The position numbers and the translations under genes were made by a program. From positions 62,001-126,000 of the forward strand of contig QWDQ01000021.1 of the NCBI GenBank assembly GCA_003868215.1: a stretch of 64,000 nucleotides of DNA, given 5' to 3'. The notes under the pieces are model-generated. The model made no database searches. It was not told where the DNA came from and was given only the letters and a program-made list of their open reading frames with translations. Shown here in pieces: positions 20,816-33,892 of this stretch; the stretch's first letter is position 1; every line of letters starts with the position of its first letter. This stretch comes from Pseudophaeomoniella oleicola (lineage: Eukaryota; Ascomycota; Eurotiomycetes; Phaeomoniellales; Phaeomoniellaceae).

Positions 20816-22282
20816 TATCAACGAGTCGGGAGTAGTTGCGAGTAATACTGTAGAAAATGTTGGGGGAAGTTCGAGATCTCTTCGGTGACAAATCCTTTCA
20901 ACAGTTCACTTCCTTGGGCATATCAATCTCTGAACTAGCTTTAACGATAAGAAGTGCTGTGAAACACAGTGAGTACACGTCTAAAGATCGGTTTCGAGAT
21001 CAAGCTTGGGATCATGATGAGGCCAATACTACTGCTATGGTACAAGAGATCTAATCTTATCTAAATTCAATCTGGAGTGTAACTTCCCCGCAGACATTCG
21101 TTGGCACGCGCAATTCAATTGAAGATGAGCTGGGCAAGCATTGGATTACTTTTGGTTCTATACTTGCATATTAAGAAAGTAGTGGACTTCACCATTATCT
21201 TTATGGATGATTTCTCTGGAATGAGTCAACTCTCAGGGTTATATAACTGAGCGTAGCAGTAATCTTGGCTTTAGGGGGATTGCGCTTGAATTGGCAGTGT
21301 TCTTCCCAGTTCGCGGCGACTTTTATGTTTACTACCAGGTACGTAGTACTACGTAGTATATAAAGATAGTAAGAACCTGCTCCCGAAGCGTGTAGTACGT
21401 ATTGAATCACGCAATGTCCCACGTTAGGAAACTGTTCCCGACGGATCAGATGTTTGCTATTTGATACGGAGCTGTCCTTCACCTTCAAGATACTACGGTA
21501 CTAGGTATATGGCTGTGCCAATACTCAGGCTAGCAGGTATGTACACGCTTGCTATTTGTTACCAGCTCTTCGCTTAGAGGTTGTCTGCCAATTAGATAAC
21601 TGTGCATCCCGGCGTGTTTCAGAGCCCCTCCCATATATTATGTTACCCTGCGCTTCTTCTCATCCATCTATGCTTCCATCATTATTGTCAGTCCTCCAAG
21701 GATCAGTGGCCATTGCTACGTAGTATTATATCTGAAGAGCGGGAACAGAATACTACGTAGTATGCTTTGGTCCACCACTCGGACCAGCCGGCTACTGGCA
21801 TCACCTCGTCACCTCCTGAAATGAGGCAAAGATGGTTCAACATGCGAGATCCTAACATGACTTTGAGCAATTTTGGCCGCACATATGGCCACCCTTGGCT
21901 GTCCCCAGCATATACCTTGGCAATTGGGATCATCATCTCTGTGCCCTGAAGGCTTTCTCCGAAGCCGGAATGTTTGTTTATCGGATTATGCACAGGCCAA
22001 GGCTCCCCTGCAGATCTGCGGCCAACATCAAGAAGATATGGGCGGTGTATACCAGATTGGGTTTTCTGGGCACAAGTCACCATTACGACGAGGAGGAGCC
22101 GATGGAAATGGGTGGAATTGCAACGCGCGGCCTCTACTAACTAGAGAACATCCGAGAGTAATATTTTTGATTTAAAGTGACAGTCAAAGAACAGTAAGTC
22201 GTCGTCTCGACATGTGGTTGATCTATCTGTGTGAGCCATCAGCTTAGCTTTCGTTGTTAGGATAATAAGGAGTCGATCAAAC
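20816..22282. other. 1.5-kb gene-free stretch
   Basis: No recognised gene. It holds overlapping TACGTAGTA copies at 21340-21358 (with a full TACTACGTAGTA at 21347-21358) and another full palindrome at 21751-21762. The last few hundred bases are presumably promoter of the alpha/beta hydrolase gene. Confidence 0.5.
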
Positions 22283-23458
22283 ATGTTGTTCATTTACTCG
22301 GAAAGACTCTCTCACTTCATCGCCCTCTCAACGGTTCTCCTCAGCTCTCTGGCATTTGGCGTTCCGACCAAGCAAGGACCAACATGTGAAGACTTCTTCG
22401 TCTCGATCAATGCGACTGGGCCCATTCGCCAGCTCCCGGACGCATCGAACTTGACTGACACCGCGTCGGTCGTGAATTACCTGGGTTCCCTTGCAAATTC
22501 GAACGCGATCTTTCGCAACCTAACAGGCTCCTTCAACCTGAGTGCTCGATACTGCGAGCCAGAAGTCTACGTCAAGTCTCGGACATCCTCTATCCAGCTC
22601 CTGGTTCATGGTATCACATACACAAAGGACTATTGGTCTGCGCTTGGCCTTCCCGGCTACCATCCCGAGTTATACTCCTGGATCGATTATGCTTCGCAAA
22701 ATGGGTTCCCCACCTTGTCTATTGACCGACCGGGGAATGGTGCTTCATCACACCCGGATCCGACTGAGAACCAGAATATTCTACAAGCATCAGTGATCAA
22801 TCAGCTTCTAGTAGGGTTGAAATCCGGAACCGTTGTACCGGGAAAGAAGTTCACACGAGCAATTTATGTCGGCCATTCATTGGGCTCTAGGATTGGGACT
22901 CTTACTGCGAGGAGATACCCTGATTCCATTGACGCCCTGATTTTGACCGGATGGGGATACAATGTGAGCAGTACAGTATCCGTATCTGTAGTAGGAAGGA
23001 CTCTGCCAGCTGTTCTTTTCGACTCCAACAGATTCAAGGGTTTCAGCAAGGGTTACCTGGTGACTTCCTCGAATGCGGGACGGCAGATTGGGCTGTATGG
23101 TCGGAATGGCTCATACGACGTCGGTCTCGCCAACCTTGACTTTGAGACCCAGGGCACCGTAGCGATCGGCGAGTTGACCGGCGCAATGGAAGAGGTTCCC
23201 GATTATACTGGCCCCGTCACGGTCATTACTGGGGAGAATGATTGGGTATTCTGCAACGCCAACTCAACCAGTCTAGCCACTTGTAGCTCAGATGGTGGCG
23301 ATGGCAGCCCTGTGACACGTGTGAGGAATCAGTTCCCGAATACCCCGGATTTTGAGTATTTTTTGGCGGAGAATGTCGGCCATGATATCAACTTCCACTA
23401 TCTCGCAAGAGAATCTTTCGCGTATGCTCATGAGTGGCTTACCAAAAGAGGGTTTTAG
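22283..23458 (+). CDS. secreted alpha/beta-hydrolase
   Basis: Single exon, 391 residues. A signal peptide (hydrophobic about residues 12-27, ending ...SSLAFGVPT) is followed by a complete alpha/beta-hydrolase fold. The catalytic triad can be placed by motif: nucleophile S199 in VGHSLGSRIG, acid D320 in TGENDWVF and H367 in NVGHDINFHY. The oxyanion-side loop is LLVHGITYTKDYWSALG, followed by LSIDRPGNGASS. Several N-x-S/T sites (NATG, NLTD, NLTG, NLSA) fit secretion. Substrate unknown; esterase or lipase-like activity would be the default guess. No functional neighbour is obvious. Confidence 0.85.
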   Translation: MLFIYSERLSHFIALSTVLLSSLAFGVPTKQGPTCEDFFVSINATGPIRQLPDASNLTDTASVVNYLGSLANSNAIFRNLTGSFNLSARYCEPEVYVKSRTSSIQLLVHGITYTKDYWSALGLPGYHPELYSWIDYASQNGFPTLSIDRPGNGASSHPDPTENQNILQASVINQLLVGLKSGTVVPGKKFTRAIYVGHSLGSRIGTLTARRYPDSIDALILTGWGYNVSSTVSVSVVGRTLPAVLFDSNRFKGFSKGYLVTSSNAGRQIGLYGRNGSYDVGLANLDFETQGTVAIGELTGAMEEVPDYTGPVTVITGENDWVFCNANSTSLATCSSDGGDGSPVTRVRNQFPNTPDFEYFLAENVGHDINFHYLARESFAYAHEWLTKRGF

Positions 23459-25482
23459 GATTGTACCTTGAATCGGGGGATGAGGAAGGGGAGAGGAGAC
23501 GAAGCGCCTGTTCTCAGAGCTCTCGATATGGCAAGACTATGGCCAATATATACTTCAAACTGTCTATATAAAATCTACTGTGTCATGATTACAAATCCCT
23601 TTTAAGAGTTGAGGGTAAATGATTCTGAAGGCCTACCCGTAACTCTTGTAGTAGATGATTTCACTCCGAACTCCTGCCAACATAGTCTATATTAGAGCCC
23701 AAATCTCAACCGAGCTTTATTTATGGTGCAAGGAGACATTCTCCAAGGTCGTGACATTAGAGGGTTTGGTCATAAGTCGAGATTGCTTGGATGTCAATCG
23801 CCATATCTTCAATCTGTGGGATGCCGGAAGGAGTTTCACTGTGAGATGACTATAAGACCTCCATTTATGTATGACAAAGCCCAAATAGTCCGGAAGTTCT
23901 GCTGTCAGTTACAGGCTGGAGACACACATATCCACATATAATATGGACAATTCCTTGCTCAGTGCCATCTCAAGTACCATCGCCGGTGTAGTATATTTCA
24001 TCCGATCCTACCTGAGAATCAATGTATTGTATACTGGGATGTCAACAGTCCTGAAATTAGAGTAGAACTGAAGTAAGATCAGAGGGGGAGACAGACCGGA
24101 TTGACCGGACATTTGGCAAGGCCAGGTAACGAATTTCATACAGGTAATGACAGATCTTTTGGCTGTGTTGCTATTGCTCCCCCTATATCCCGGCCAACCT
24201 TCGGGAAGAAAGTGCCGGGCTGATCAGGGAGGGGATTTCGAGGAATAAATACGTATAAGCTGTCCCAATTCGCTTGCAGCAATGAAGTATATAATTTGAA
24301 ATAGAAGCTTAGACTGGGAAACCTCTCCTGGGAGGTTTCCAGCAGATACACTGATGAGTAGTCATTGAGATATCTCTCCTACTAAAGGCTTGTAAACAAA
24401 GGAGCCTCACTTCGGGGTTTTGCGGGACCTCGGCGACGCCACCCGTCTAACCGGCATCAAATACGTAGTACGACGGCTGTAGGCAGTGAAAGATGTCACT
24501 GGATACCTAATCACAGTAACCCATACTCAAGTGCTGACTTCATCGCGACACAGCAATCGTCTGTATCACTCACCGAGAAATAGCCTGTTGATCATGGAAA
24601 TCTTCCAGATGGACAGGGTTTGTGGAGAAAAACGGGTTGTTCTGCGGTGGAGTCGGCCTTCGATAATTCTTCAACGTAGCTAAATAACTAACTTACTCCA
24701 AAACGAAAGTTTTTGCTTCAATCGTGACCCAATCCCACAATCCTTCCCTCTTCACTGCTCCGTGTCAATTCCTCTTGCGACCTCCTTGTTCATGTTCTAT
24801 CTCTTCCCCTGGGTCTGTTGTCTCCTGTAGTTGAGTCCAGGTACATTTCGCTATTCCCAAAGTACCGTGCGTGGGGCAGTCCTCTCAGAAAAGGTCAGAC
24901 ATTCCCGAGCCCTCATCTGCATGTCAGATACTTGTTACACACATCATCTGCCTCTCAGCCAAGCGATCCAAACCATTCCCATAGTATTTCCATGCGTGTT
25001 GTTCCTTTTACTTGCTATTTTTGATCTCTTTGCGCCTCTCTATCGCACGGATATCAAGCCTATGGTGTCTGCCTGGATCGTGCTTCCCAGCCGATTGCTC
25101 CCTTTGGCATTGTTGCGCTCAGCACAGGCGGTGGCTAATATCTCCTCTTAAAGACCTTCAGTTCACCTCTTCCTTACCGGTCTGAATCGCTTCTATCTCG
25201 CTCTTTTGTCGACGATTCCGGAAACCCGGACTTCACTGTTACGTATTCGAATCTTTTGAGGGTCTGCCTTATTACGCTGCGTCACCTTCTCTGGACTCAG
25301 GTCTAACTTATCTCCCATACGAGAATTGATTCACATCGATCTACGAGAGCTGCTGCATTTGATAACCTCCTCTTGACGTCTTTCCGAAGCGGGGGCGCGG
25401 GGAAGTGAGACTGCCGCACCTCAGATCGGGGAGCGGCTGTGCAAAAGAAGACACAATCCTGAAAGCGGATTACGAACTCATC
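23459..25482. other. 2.0-kb gene-free stretch including LARP leader
   Basis: Nothing recognisable up to about 24.6 kb. From about 24690 to 25480 the plus strand is rich in CTTCC/CTCTT pyrimidine tracts and contains short upstream open frames, including one of about 100 codons beginning at a non-ATG codon near 24831. This probably is promoter and long 5' leader of the LARP gene. Confidence 0.5.
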
Positions 25483-28400
25483 ATGTCAGTCCGGAAAAGC
25501 CCAGCGCTACCGGCGTTCTCATATGCTCAAGCTGCCAAAGGAATTTCCCCTCCAGTTTCCGCCCCTCAATCTGCAGCCGAAGACAAGAACGAGTCTGCCC
25601 AGCTTGATGGAAAGTCTCCTGTCACCGACACAGCTTCTAGAGAGCCGACATTGAATAAAAAGGTTGATGGAGAGGCCGAAACAAGAAGAAGATCAATTCA
25701 AAGTGTTCCACAAGCACAAGAGCGCACGTCCGAAAACCGTGGTGTTGACAGCGAAGGCTCAAATGCCTCGGGGAAAGAGCTGGTAGATATCGCTTTGTCT
25801 TCCATCTCTCCAGATAGAACAGAGAGTCCGAAAGCACAGTCGCATAGTCCAGATACAAGCTCCATGCCGAAAGGAGATGATATATCTACGGCAACCAATG
25901 GAACACCCGAATTACAGCGAAAGGATTCTCAGGCGTCCTCAAGGGCTGACAAATCAGGTCAGGGTAAGGATGAGAAAACCAAGGATACAGATGACGACTG
26001 GGAGAAGGTCTCTGTGCCTTCGATCGCTCCAGAGAAGGAGCTCAAGGCGGCCCCAATACCTGTGGTCAACATCTGGCAACAGCGCAAGGAGGCTCAAGAA
26101 GCTAAGTTGAAAGCCAATACCACACAAAAGGTTCCTACTACATCCGTTGCTCCCAAGACTAAAGAGTCGCAACCTGCGACAGTCTCTACCAGCAGGAGCG
26201 TTGGCAAACCAAAAGGCTCCAATATTGTGGACGAAGGTGACAAAGACCGAAAGAAGCCTGTTGGTCAGGACACGCGCAAGTTTCCGAGGGCTGTGCGCCC
26301 GAATGCCGATAAGGATATCGCAGCTGTCGTTGCTCCTCCACCTGTAGCTGATGCTGCTCTTTGGCCGACACCCGAGAATGCTATATTGGAAGAGAAGAGG
26401 CAGGCACCTAGTGAAAAGGTTGAAAAGACAGACGATACCGACACGAAAGCTTCAGCACCAAAGAAGGAAAAATGGGTCAAGGTCGATCATGTACCTACTG
26501 TCAAGTGGGAATTCTACAATCCACCTACCACGTCAAGGCGTGGCGGAAGAGCAGCTAGAGGACGTGATAATGGTGGACGAGGTGCTCATGTCAATGGCAA
26601 TGAGCGAAGCGACAAGTCTGGTACCATGGGTCCTCCAGCCATCCCGAAACCCCAACGCCAAGATGATCGTGGTCGGTCTGAGACTGCCAATGAATCGGTG
26701 AGATCGGGCTCTGTTCCTGTCCAAACTAGCAGATCTTCTAGTGCTGTGACGGGTGCCACCGACTCAACCAAGGCAAACGATGCCATAAAACCAATTCCAA
26801 ACGATAGCATGGAAACTGAGCTAAAAGCAGAGCCTGTTTCAGATGTTGCGACTGCTGGCAAGGCAGGTACAAATGATACCTCTAGGCCTCGAAGCAACTC
26901 GAAGGCAAGCACAAGGTTCACTCCTGGCTCTGGATACAAGGGAAACAACTATGATTTTACCCGTGCAGCTGGGTACCGGGGCGATTCTCATGCGCATCCG
27001 AGAATACCTGGATCAGAACGCAGGAGTATGCCTCCCAATTTCTTTAATCAGAACGACATTTTCAGTGGAGAGCACGGCGAGGCCAAGATCCGTGAGTATG
27101 GCCGCGAAAAGCATGATTCCTCTCGTGAAACAAATAGCACGAATTGGAGGGACCGCGATTTTCTGAACGAGCGCTCGGAACGACAACCTAGGTCGGAGAG
27201 AGGGCGAGGCGGTTATCGTGGTCGTGGAAACCACAACAATTATGGCTCTCACGGTTCCCAAGGTCCATCCTGGACGAATCCACTACCACAGCATTCATTC
27301 CCTTCCAAGTCTCATTCATACAGTGAGCGTCACCGTCAATCGTCTGCACCATTCACGGGCCATGTGCAGCAAGGTCAGACTTCTCGCTCCAACCCACGGT
27401 CGCAATCCATTCCCACAAACGGTTACGCCGGTGCAAATGGAATACCGCAACAGCCTCTCTCACCCTCCCACCAGGACTTCCCCATGTTCTATCCAATGGG
27501 CCAGAATGTTCAGTACAGCGTCGACTATAATATGATGAATACCATGAAATTGGTCCAAGCTCAAATGTAAGCAAACCTTTGTACCTACTCCTGAAATACA
27601 CTAATACCAGGCAGTGAATATTACTTCTCTATCGAAAATCTATGCAAGGACCTTTTCCTGCGCAAACATATGGACTCCCAGGGCTATGTCCTTTTCAACT
27701 TTATTACCAGCTTCAAACGCCTGCGTCAGTTGACTGATGATACGAATATCGTTCGCGAAACCTGTGCTCAAATCCCGACTTTGGAGTACGTGCGTGGTGA
27801 TGATGGTGTTGAGCGACTTCGCAGACGTGAGGGATGGGGTCAATGGATATTGGCCATTGATGAGCGCGATGATTCGGCTCGTAATGCGGGTCCTTCCAAT
27901 GTCACTCCGGCAGGTATGAATTATGGTTATCCCCAGATCTACGGTCAGGGCTATACTATCCCTTCCGGCCAGGATATGAGTTTACCGCCATGGATGAACG
28001 GAAACACTCAGCCGCACTTTTCGGCACCAGGATATGGTTACGGGAGAAATGACTATGAATTCCATCCGGTCAGTACAGCGTCAAACGGTATTCCTCATAC
28101 GCCAGCCACGTCTGAGCAACAATCTGAGAAGTTTGGATACCCAACGGCAGGCTTCTCTGACCACAAAGCCAACGGTGTCATGAGTCCGACAAACATGGAA
28201 TCCGGCTCTACCTATGACAATCCTAAGTTAAATGGTGTCTCTACAAACGGCAACGAGACGTTCCCAAATGAGCAGATTGATCAGCTCATGGTCGTTCACA
28301 AAGATTCATCGGTCGTGGAAGATCCCTCTATCGGCAAAGCCAATTTGAAAGAACAATCTGAAGATACTGCTCCATTGCCATCACTACGTGGTGATGCGGA

Positions 28401-28961
28401 CGGTTTGGAGCAGTAAGTCAGTTATCAACATTCTTTGATATCTGACTGATCTTGCTCAGGCTCGGAAGAGACGGATCTTCACAACAAACCTCCAAAGCGG
28501 GATATTGCTTGCAAACTTCGTCTATTACGGGTGTGGAAAATGATGGTCTTATGCATGAGCCATATCCTCAGCTACGCGAACGAGCTCTAGGTCAGAGACA
28601 TCATCTAAATTTCGCTCAGGATATGACTATTCTTTACGAATTCTGGTCCTGTTTTCTGATCAACAACTTTAACAAAACCATGTACAACGAATTCCATGTA
28701 CTTGCCTTGGAAGACCTCAACCAAGGTTCAAGACTTGGATTGAACTGCTTGCTTCTCTATTTTCAGGCTCTTCTCGCATCCTCTAGTCCGCTTGTTGAGC
28801 ATCTATCCGGCGACATATACGACACCATGCGAGTGGAATCGGAGCTTCTCGCTATTTCGATCCGATCTCTCTCCGAAAAGAATACTATGGCTTTAGATAG
28901 CCATGGTGTCGGGAATGTAGGAGATCATCCCCGCGGAAAGCAACAGCCCTCACTGGATTAG
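25483..28961 (+). CDS. LARP1-like La-motif RNA-binding protein with DM15-type C-terminus
   Basis: Three exons, 25483-27566, 27615-28412 and 28460-28961, giving 1127 residues. ATG 25483 begins MSVRKSPALPAFSYAQAAKG, a head typical of fungal Sro9/LARP1-like proteins. Residues 30-690 are disordered and charged, with RG/RGG-type patches (RRGGRAARGRDNGGRGAH; RSERGRGGYRGRGNHN). The La motif starts at the first splice: QIEYYFSIENLCKDLFLRKH, MDSQGYVLFNFITSFKRLRQ (about 694-785). The first intron must use the GGCAG acceptor at 27614, because the nearer CAG at 27610 breaks the frame. Exon 3 has PQLRERALGQRHHLNFAQDM followed by TILYEFWSCFLINNFNKTMY, the DM15 repeat that in LARP1 binds capped 5'TOP mRNA ends. 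The role is probably cytoplasmic control of ribosomal-protein mRNA; the ligand is inferred from the family. Confidence 0.92.
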
Positions 28962-30893
28962 CTCGGTCTGAACACCAGAGCGACGGCAGTATGTGATTAA
29001 TTTACCTCACATTGCAACAGCTGCAATGCAGAAATACGGGAGTTATTGGCGCTACTTATTGGGTGGAATAACGGACTGAGCCGGCTTGTCCTTTCTGCGC
29101 TTATGAAGGCGATACCAGCCACGATTGTTTCTTTTCCTTCCCTTTTCCAGCATGGCAAACAAAAGTGCTTCATAGACATTTTCGACACAAGCAAGCTTCC
29201 CCACCGTCAACAAGTTTACTTCTCAGCAACTCTTACGACTGAGCTTGCAATGTTTACGGCTGCCAAGTGGTCCTATTTCTCTGGATCGAAGCACTTCTTG
29301 CTAATGATCGGCTATCTAGCCTCGCCTGCGGCCAGATTAGTGACGCCTTCCTACCTTTCTAGTACTTGCTTTTCGCTATTCACACTCATAAAAGAATCCT
29401 GGGCTTGTCACCCAGCACAAAGTCTTGCCTGTTAAGATTAGTATCATATTACTCAAACTGCGAATAAAATGTTTTATCCCGAGTTTGACTTTTCAAAATA
29501 AAACTACAGGAGCATGGGGTTCTTAACGATAAGTACACAATCTCCTAAGCTCTCGCCGAAGGCTTCATCCCTCCCATAGCGGTATCGACGGCCATCTTTC
29601 GTACAACCGATGTATATAGAGCGCGGAAAATTTAAAGTTGAGAATCTACATGCTTGCATCAGGGATACGTTGGCAACGATATACGCCGCCGCTCCACGAC
29701 AATGACAACTTCATTGCTTACTTTTGCACCACACAGCCATTGAAAGATAAGGGGCATATCCTTTCCCCCCGCCTTATGACGCTACAGATCATGGTTGTTT
29801 AGCTGCCGGCCATAAAACTGAGTCGAGACAGTTTTGTCGATGTTCGTCGGCATGTTCTTGTAAAGGAGAGCATGTGGCTTCCCCACGGCCGGCGCGGCGA
29901 AATGGGACGATTCGCTTGCGAGCGGCCATGCTCGATATAATTGTACTTGTTCGTATACTGCCTTGTTCCTATAAGCATGATAGGGACCTTATCCGTCTCC
30001 CATGCCACTTGCATCATACCACGTAGACACTCCGAAATCCTAAGCGGAATGGCCCAGCCCCTATCCAGCGATGATGGTGTGCTATGTACTACGTAGTAGT
30101 ATTCTATTGCTGTGATAGAATTTCCACAGCTCCACCGACGATTGGGGCAGATCCGAAGCGATATGGCGATATGCGAGCGCTATGCACCAGACACGGTAAG
30201 TCACGTCGTCGCGTGGAATCTAAGGTACGTAGTAGTACGTAGTAGTCGTAGTAGAAGAGATAGTGGAGAGAGCCTCGAGCCTCCACGAGCAACGAGGCTT
30301 GTCTTATGCTAAGCATCCGAATATTGGAATGAATCGGCCTAAGCGAAGTGTGATGTTGCTTTCTATTGGCCATGTCCTCTCCTTTACCTGGCGTGTCTCA
30401 TGTGTTCCATCATCCAATCGGTCGTCTTATCTTAGGTCATCAAAATCAGTGAACGAATGGGGAAAGCCACGCTTCCATTTTCCCACTTTGTAAACAGATA
30501 GGGGTTGGGGCTATTGCTCTCTCCCCTTACCCTTACCCTTACTTTACTACTCTACCTTACCTTAGCCTTAGCCTTAGCCTTATACGATTCATTTCAACAG
30601 TCACCGTCACTGTCGCATACATCCAATCCACCAGCAGGAGGGCGACGATGCCATACGTGAAGTGATCGAGAATGGGCTTGCATTTCACGCGTCTCGCTAT
30701 TGGGTATGCAACCATTTAAAGAACACACCGCATCTCTCCCTGTTACCCGCCGAATGAACCCATGTCCATACGATCTGCAGCTCCGACCAATCATAATCGA
30801 CCTGCTTGCCCCTTACCGCGTGTCGGCAGCCCTTGCGTGCATCCTGAGTCGCATCCAAGGTCCGATTGCATGCAGGTGTAAGCGCAAAACACA
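28962..30893. other. 1.9-kb intergenic region
   Basis: A 130-codon frame at 29046-29435 does not resemble a protein family and starts at a non-ATG codon. Contains a full TACTACGTAGTA at 30087-30098, a TACGTAGTAGTACGTAGTAG cluster at about 30225-30250, and CCTTAC/CCTTAG hexamer runs at 30522-30581. Promoter of the next gene lies at the right end. Confidence 0.5.
30522..30581. repeat. degenerate CCCTTA / CCTTAG hexamer run
   Basis: Three CCCTTA-like units followed by a few CCTTAC and three GCCTTA units. The order of bases is not the fungal telomere repeat (CCCTAA), so I call it a simple repeat only. Confidence 0.65.
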
Positions 30894-33789
30894 ATGAATA
30901 CGTCTGCTGTGCTATATCCTCCTATGTCGTCCCATAGACCTCATCGCAAGCGACTACAAACCGCTGAACCGCCGCCATATCCTCCTCCCCAATCCATACG
31001 AAACGGCGCAAATCGTGTGAATTTCCAACAGGCGTCCCCGGAGGTGATCTCGTCGTTGATCACATCTCTATCTGCCATCTCGTCCCAGGCGGAGCACCAT
31101 TTCGAAGGCCTAACCGCGGATGAGGACGTAGGGAAATACACCGGTCTCAACCCGGCTTTGTCAAGAACTTACTACGGTCGCGGCGCAAAGGAAGAGAACG
31201 GCGGATATCAACAAGGCTTTGGTGTAGACTATGGAGCATACAAAGGATCTCAATTAGAGGAAAGCCCGGATTCCTATTTCCCAGATGCTGCGATCCCGCC
31301 AGTGGTGCGCATGGCTAAGCCGAAGGCTCCTTCGACCACCACTACCTCTAGCCGGAAATTAAGTCTGAGGCGGTCTACTTCGAGTTTACGTTCAGCCCGG
31401 AGCAGAGAAAGCCTTGCGCCTTCCGATAGCTTTGGTGCAGAGCCACCGCCAGCAATATCCCCTGGGAAAGCCGCGAACTCGCCTAATCGCGCGAGAAGGC
31501 TGTTGAGACGTGCATCAAGAGACACGATGAATTCACTAGAGACTCAGGAGCAGCAGGACCATAAATCACATGGGTATCTTGGAGAGGAATTGGTCATGGC
31601 TGCCACCAACGGGAGATCTGTACGAAGAGCGGCTTCCAGCAGGAGTTTGGTGGCGGACAGGATTGATGAAGCAATCAAGGAGACGGAGTCGCCGATGAAG
31701 TGGAATGAACAAGACAATAATGATCGCTCTTCGGTTATCACACCGGGGAGTCAGTTTTCGGCCTCAGGCAGCACCGGTAGTCCTGGGGGGATCGGGAGTG
31801 GCAGGCCCATTCCATCGCGACAATCATCTCTGAGGCATAGCTTTTCTGGTAGTCCAGCAATAACGAAAAGGGTTGCACGACACAGCAGGCACTCGATGTC
31901 CGGCAGTAAAGATATCAAAGTTGACAGTGATCTGCTTGAAGAGGAAAACGATGTTGTTCGAAGAATACGCGAATTGAAAGTGGCAAAGCAGAGGCGTGAC
32001 GAAGAATTTGAAGCCGTCGCTGAGGATATTACGCGGCGAACTCGGCAGAGAAAGTCCAAGCCGACTCCTGTCCCTACCGACCGTTCAGATTCCCGTCACG
32101 ACCTTCGACGGTCTGTCGGGGGATTGAGTGCAACAGACGAAGCAATTGTTGAAGAGGGTGCCCCTTCTCCTACTATCTTAACAGGTAAAAGGAGGAACCA
32201 GCAGGGTGTCGACCCATTGGCCGCCACCAACATCAAACCTCAGTCCCACCGACGCACAAAGTCATGGGAGCGGAATAGTTCGATCAAAAATAAACGGAAT
32301 TCAAGACAATCTAGTCCTCAGCGGAATGGGTCAGTTAGAGAATCTCGGCGTGGCTCAGGGACGTTTTCTCCTCCCAGGACGTCTACGGGTGAAGGGCGGC
32401 CATCCACGTCCGACTCCATCGACGACGCGGTGGATGCGTACCTGAGTGCGCCTCGATTATCGCAGAAAGTGAAACATCCTCAGTCAGGCAGGGTGATCAC
32501 CTTCTCTGAAGTCGGAGATCCTAATGGGTTTGTTGTATTTTGCTGCGTAGGTATGGGACTGACGAGATATCTGACGGCATTTTATGACGAGCTCGCACGG
32601 ACTCTCAAGCTCCGATTAATCACTCCGGATCGACCAGGGGTTGGGGAAAGTGAGCCATGTGTTGATGGTTCTGGTACTCCTCTTGCTTGGCCTGGTGAGT
32701 TGTTGCCTGAATTGCGGTTGTTTGCAGTCACTTACCCATGTTGAAACAGACGACGTAGCGATAATCTGCAGTCATCTGAATATTGCAAAGTTTTCCCTTC
32801 TAGCCCATTCTGCAGGAGCCATTTATGCTCTCGCAACCGCTCTTCGCATGCCTCAGCAAATCCGAGGCCGTATCCATCTCTTAGCCCCATGGATACCACC
32901 ATCCCAGATGTCAAGTATGGGATCGAACCGTGAGCCATTACCATCAGGCGCAGTTCCATACTCTCAAAGGATCCTTCGAGCTCTCCCAACCTCATTCCTC
33001 AAGGCCGCAAACTCAAGTTTCATGTCAGCCACCTCCGCAAGCATAACTTCGAGCCTCCCAAGATCTCCGCGCAATAAATCATCCAAGCGCCGTTCCACCA
33101 TTTCCGCAGACTTCCCAACCTCCACCATCACCGCATCAACCACACCATCCAAACGCACCACAGCTGCCACAGCCGACACTTTACCCACTTTCGACAAGGA
33201 AAACATGAACCCCGCCACATCCCTCTTCAAAGCCGTCTCCAACGATCCCTCCGTCATTCTCGACCCAGACCAGAACTCCACTGACCAACGCGCCATGCTC
33301 GAAGAAGCTCTGCGTGCACGCGAACGAGACTACGACGACCGCCTAACCCATACGATCTGGCACCTCGCTACCACCAACTCTAATCCCGCCCTCGATCTCG
33401 TAACCTGTCTCGAACGCCGCCGTCCCATTGGCTTCCGTTACGTCGACATCACACGCCCCGTAGTCATCCACCACGGCTCCCGCGACACCCGCGTCCCCGT
33501 CGACAACGTCCGCTGGCTCGGCCGCGTCATGCGAAGATGCGAAGTCCGCATCCTCGACGGCCAGGGCCACGGTCTCATGGCCGTCCCGAGCGTGATGGGC
33601 GACATCCTGGGAGAAATCAGCAAAGAGTGGGAAGACTGGACCCGCATCACGGGGAAAGGTGAACGCGGTCGAGATCTGCCCGCAGCCAATCGACGAGGAG
33701 GAGGCGGGACGGCATCTGGGGGGATGGCAGGAAGTCACCCAACACTCCGCGAAAGGGCGGAGAGTCTGGTCTCAAGGCATCATTATTAG
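30894..33789 (+). CDS. alpha/beta-hydrolase with ~500-residue disordered N-terminal region
   Basis: Two exons, 30894-32694 and 32750-33789 (intron 32695-32749, GTGAGT...GAAACAG, phase 1), giving 946 residues. Residues 1-520 are low-complexity, Ser/Arg/Pro-rich and full of SRRS/RRSTSS-type possible phosphosites. A hydrolase core begins near 525 (HPQSGRVITFSEVGDPNGFV), with ITPDRPGVGESEP, nucleophile S621 in LLAHSAGAIYA, acid D846 in HGSRDTRVP and H874 in DGQGHGLMA. About 200 residues of Ser/Thr-rich insert separate the nucleophile from the Asp. All three triad residues are present, so activity is possible. No signal peptide; it is probably cytosolic or membrane-peripheral. The substrate is unknown. 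The join LAWPDDVAIICSHLNIAKFS is natural for the fold. Confidence 0.88.
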
Positions 33790-33859
33790 AATCAAATCGG
33801 ATGGGTTTTCGCTCGGGCTCGCTCCCCTTGTTGAACTGATTAATAATAAGTAATGGAAC

Positions 33860-33892
33860 GACTGACTGACTGACTGATTGATTGACTGATTG
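33860..33892. repeat. (GACT)n/(GATT)n tetranucleotide run
   Basis: Imperfect tandem tetranucleotides directly downstream of the alpha/beta-hydrolase stop codon; part of its 3' flank. Confidence 0.75.

Noticed and set aside
29046-29435. 130-codon plus-strand frame after the LARP gene, same register
   Set aside because: Starts at a non-ATG codon, stops intervene, no family resemblance; probably 3' UTR.
30522-30581. Possible internal telomere-like repeat
   Set aside because: Units are CCCTTA and GCCTTA, not CCCTAA, and the run is short and degenerate.
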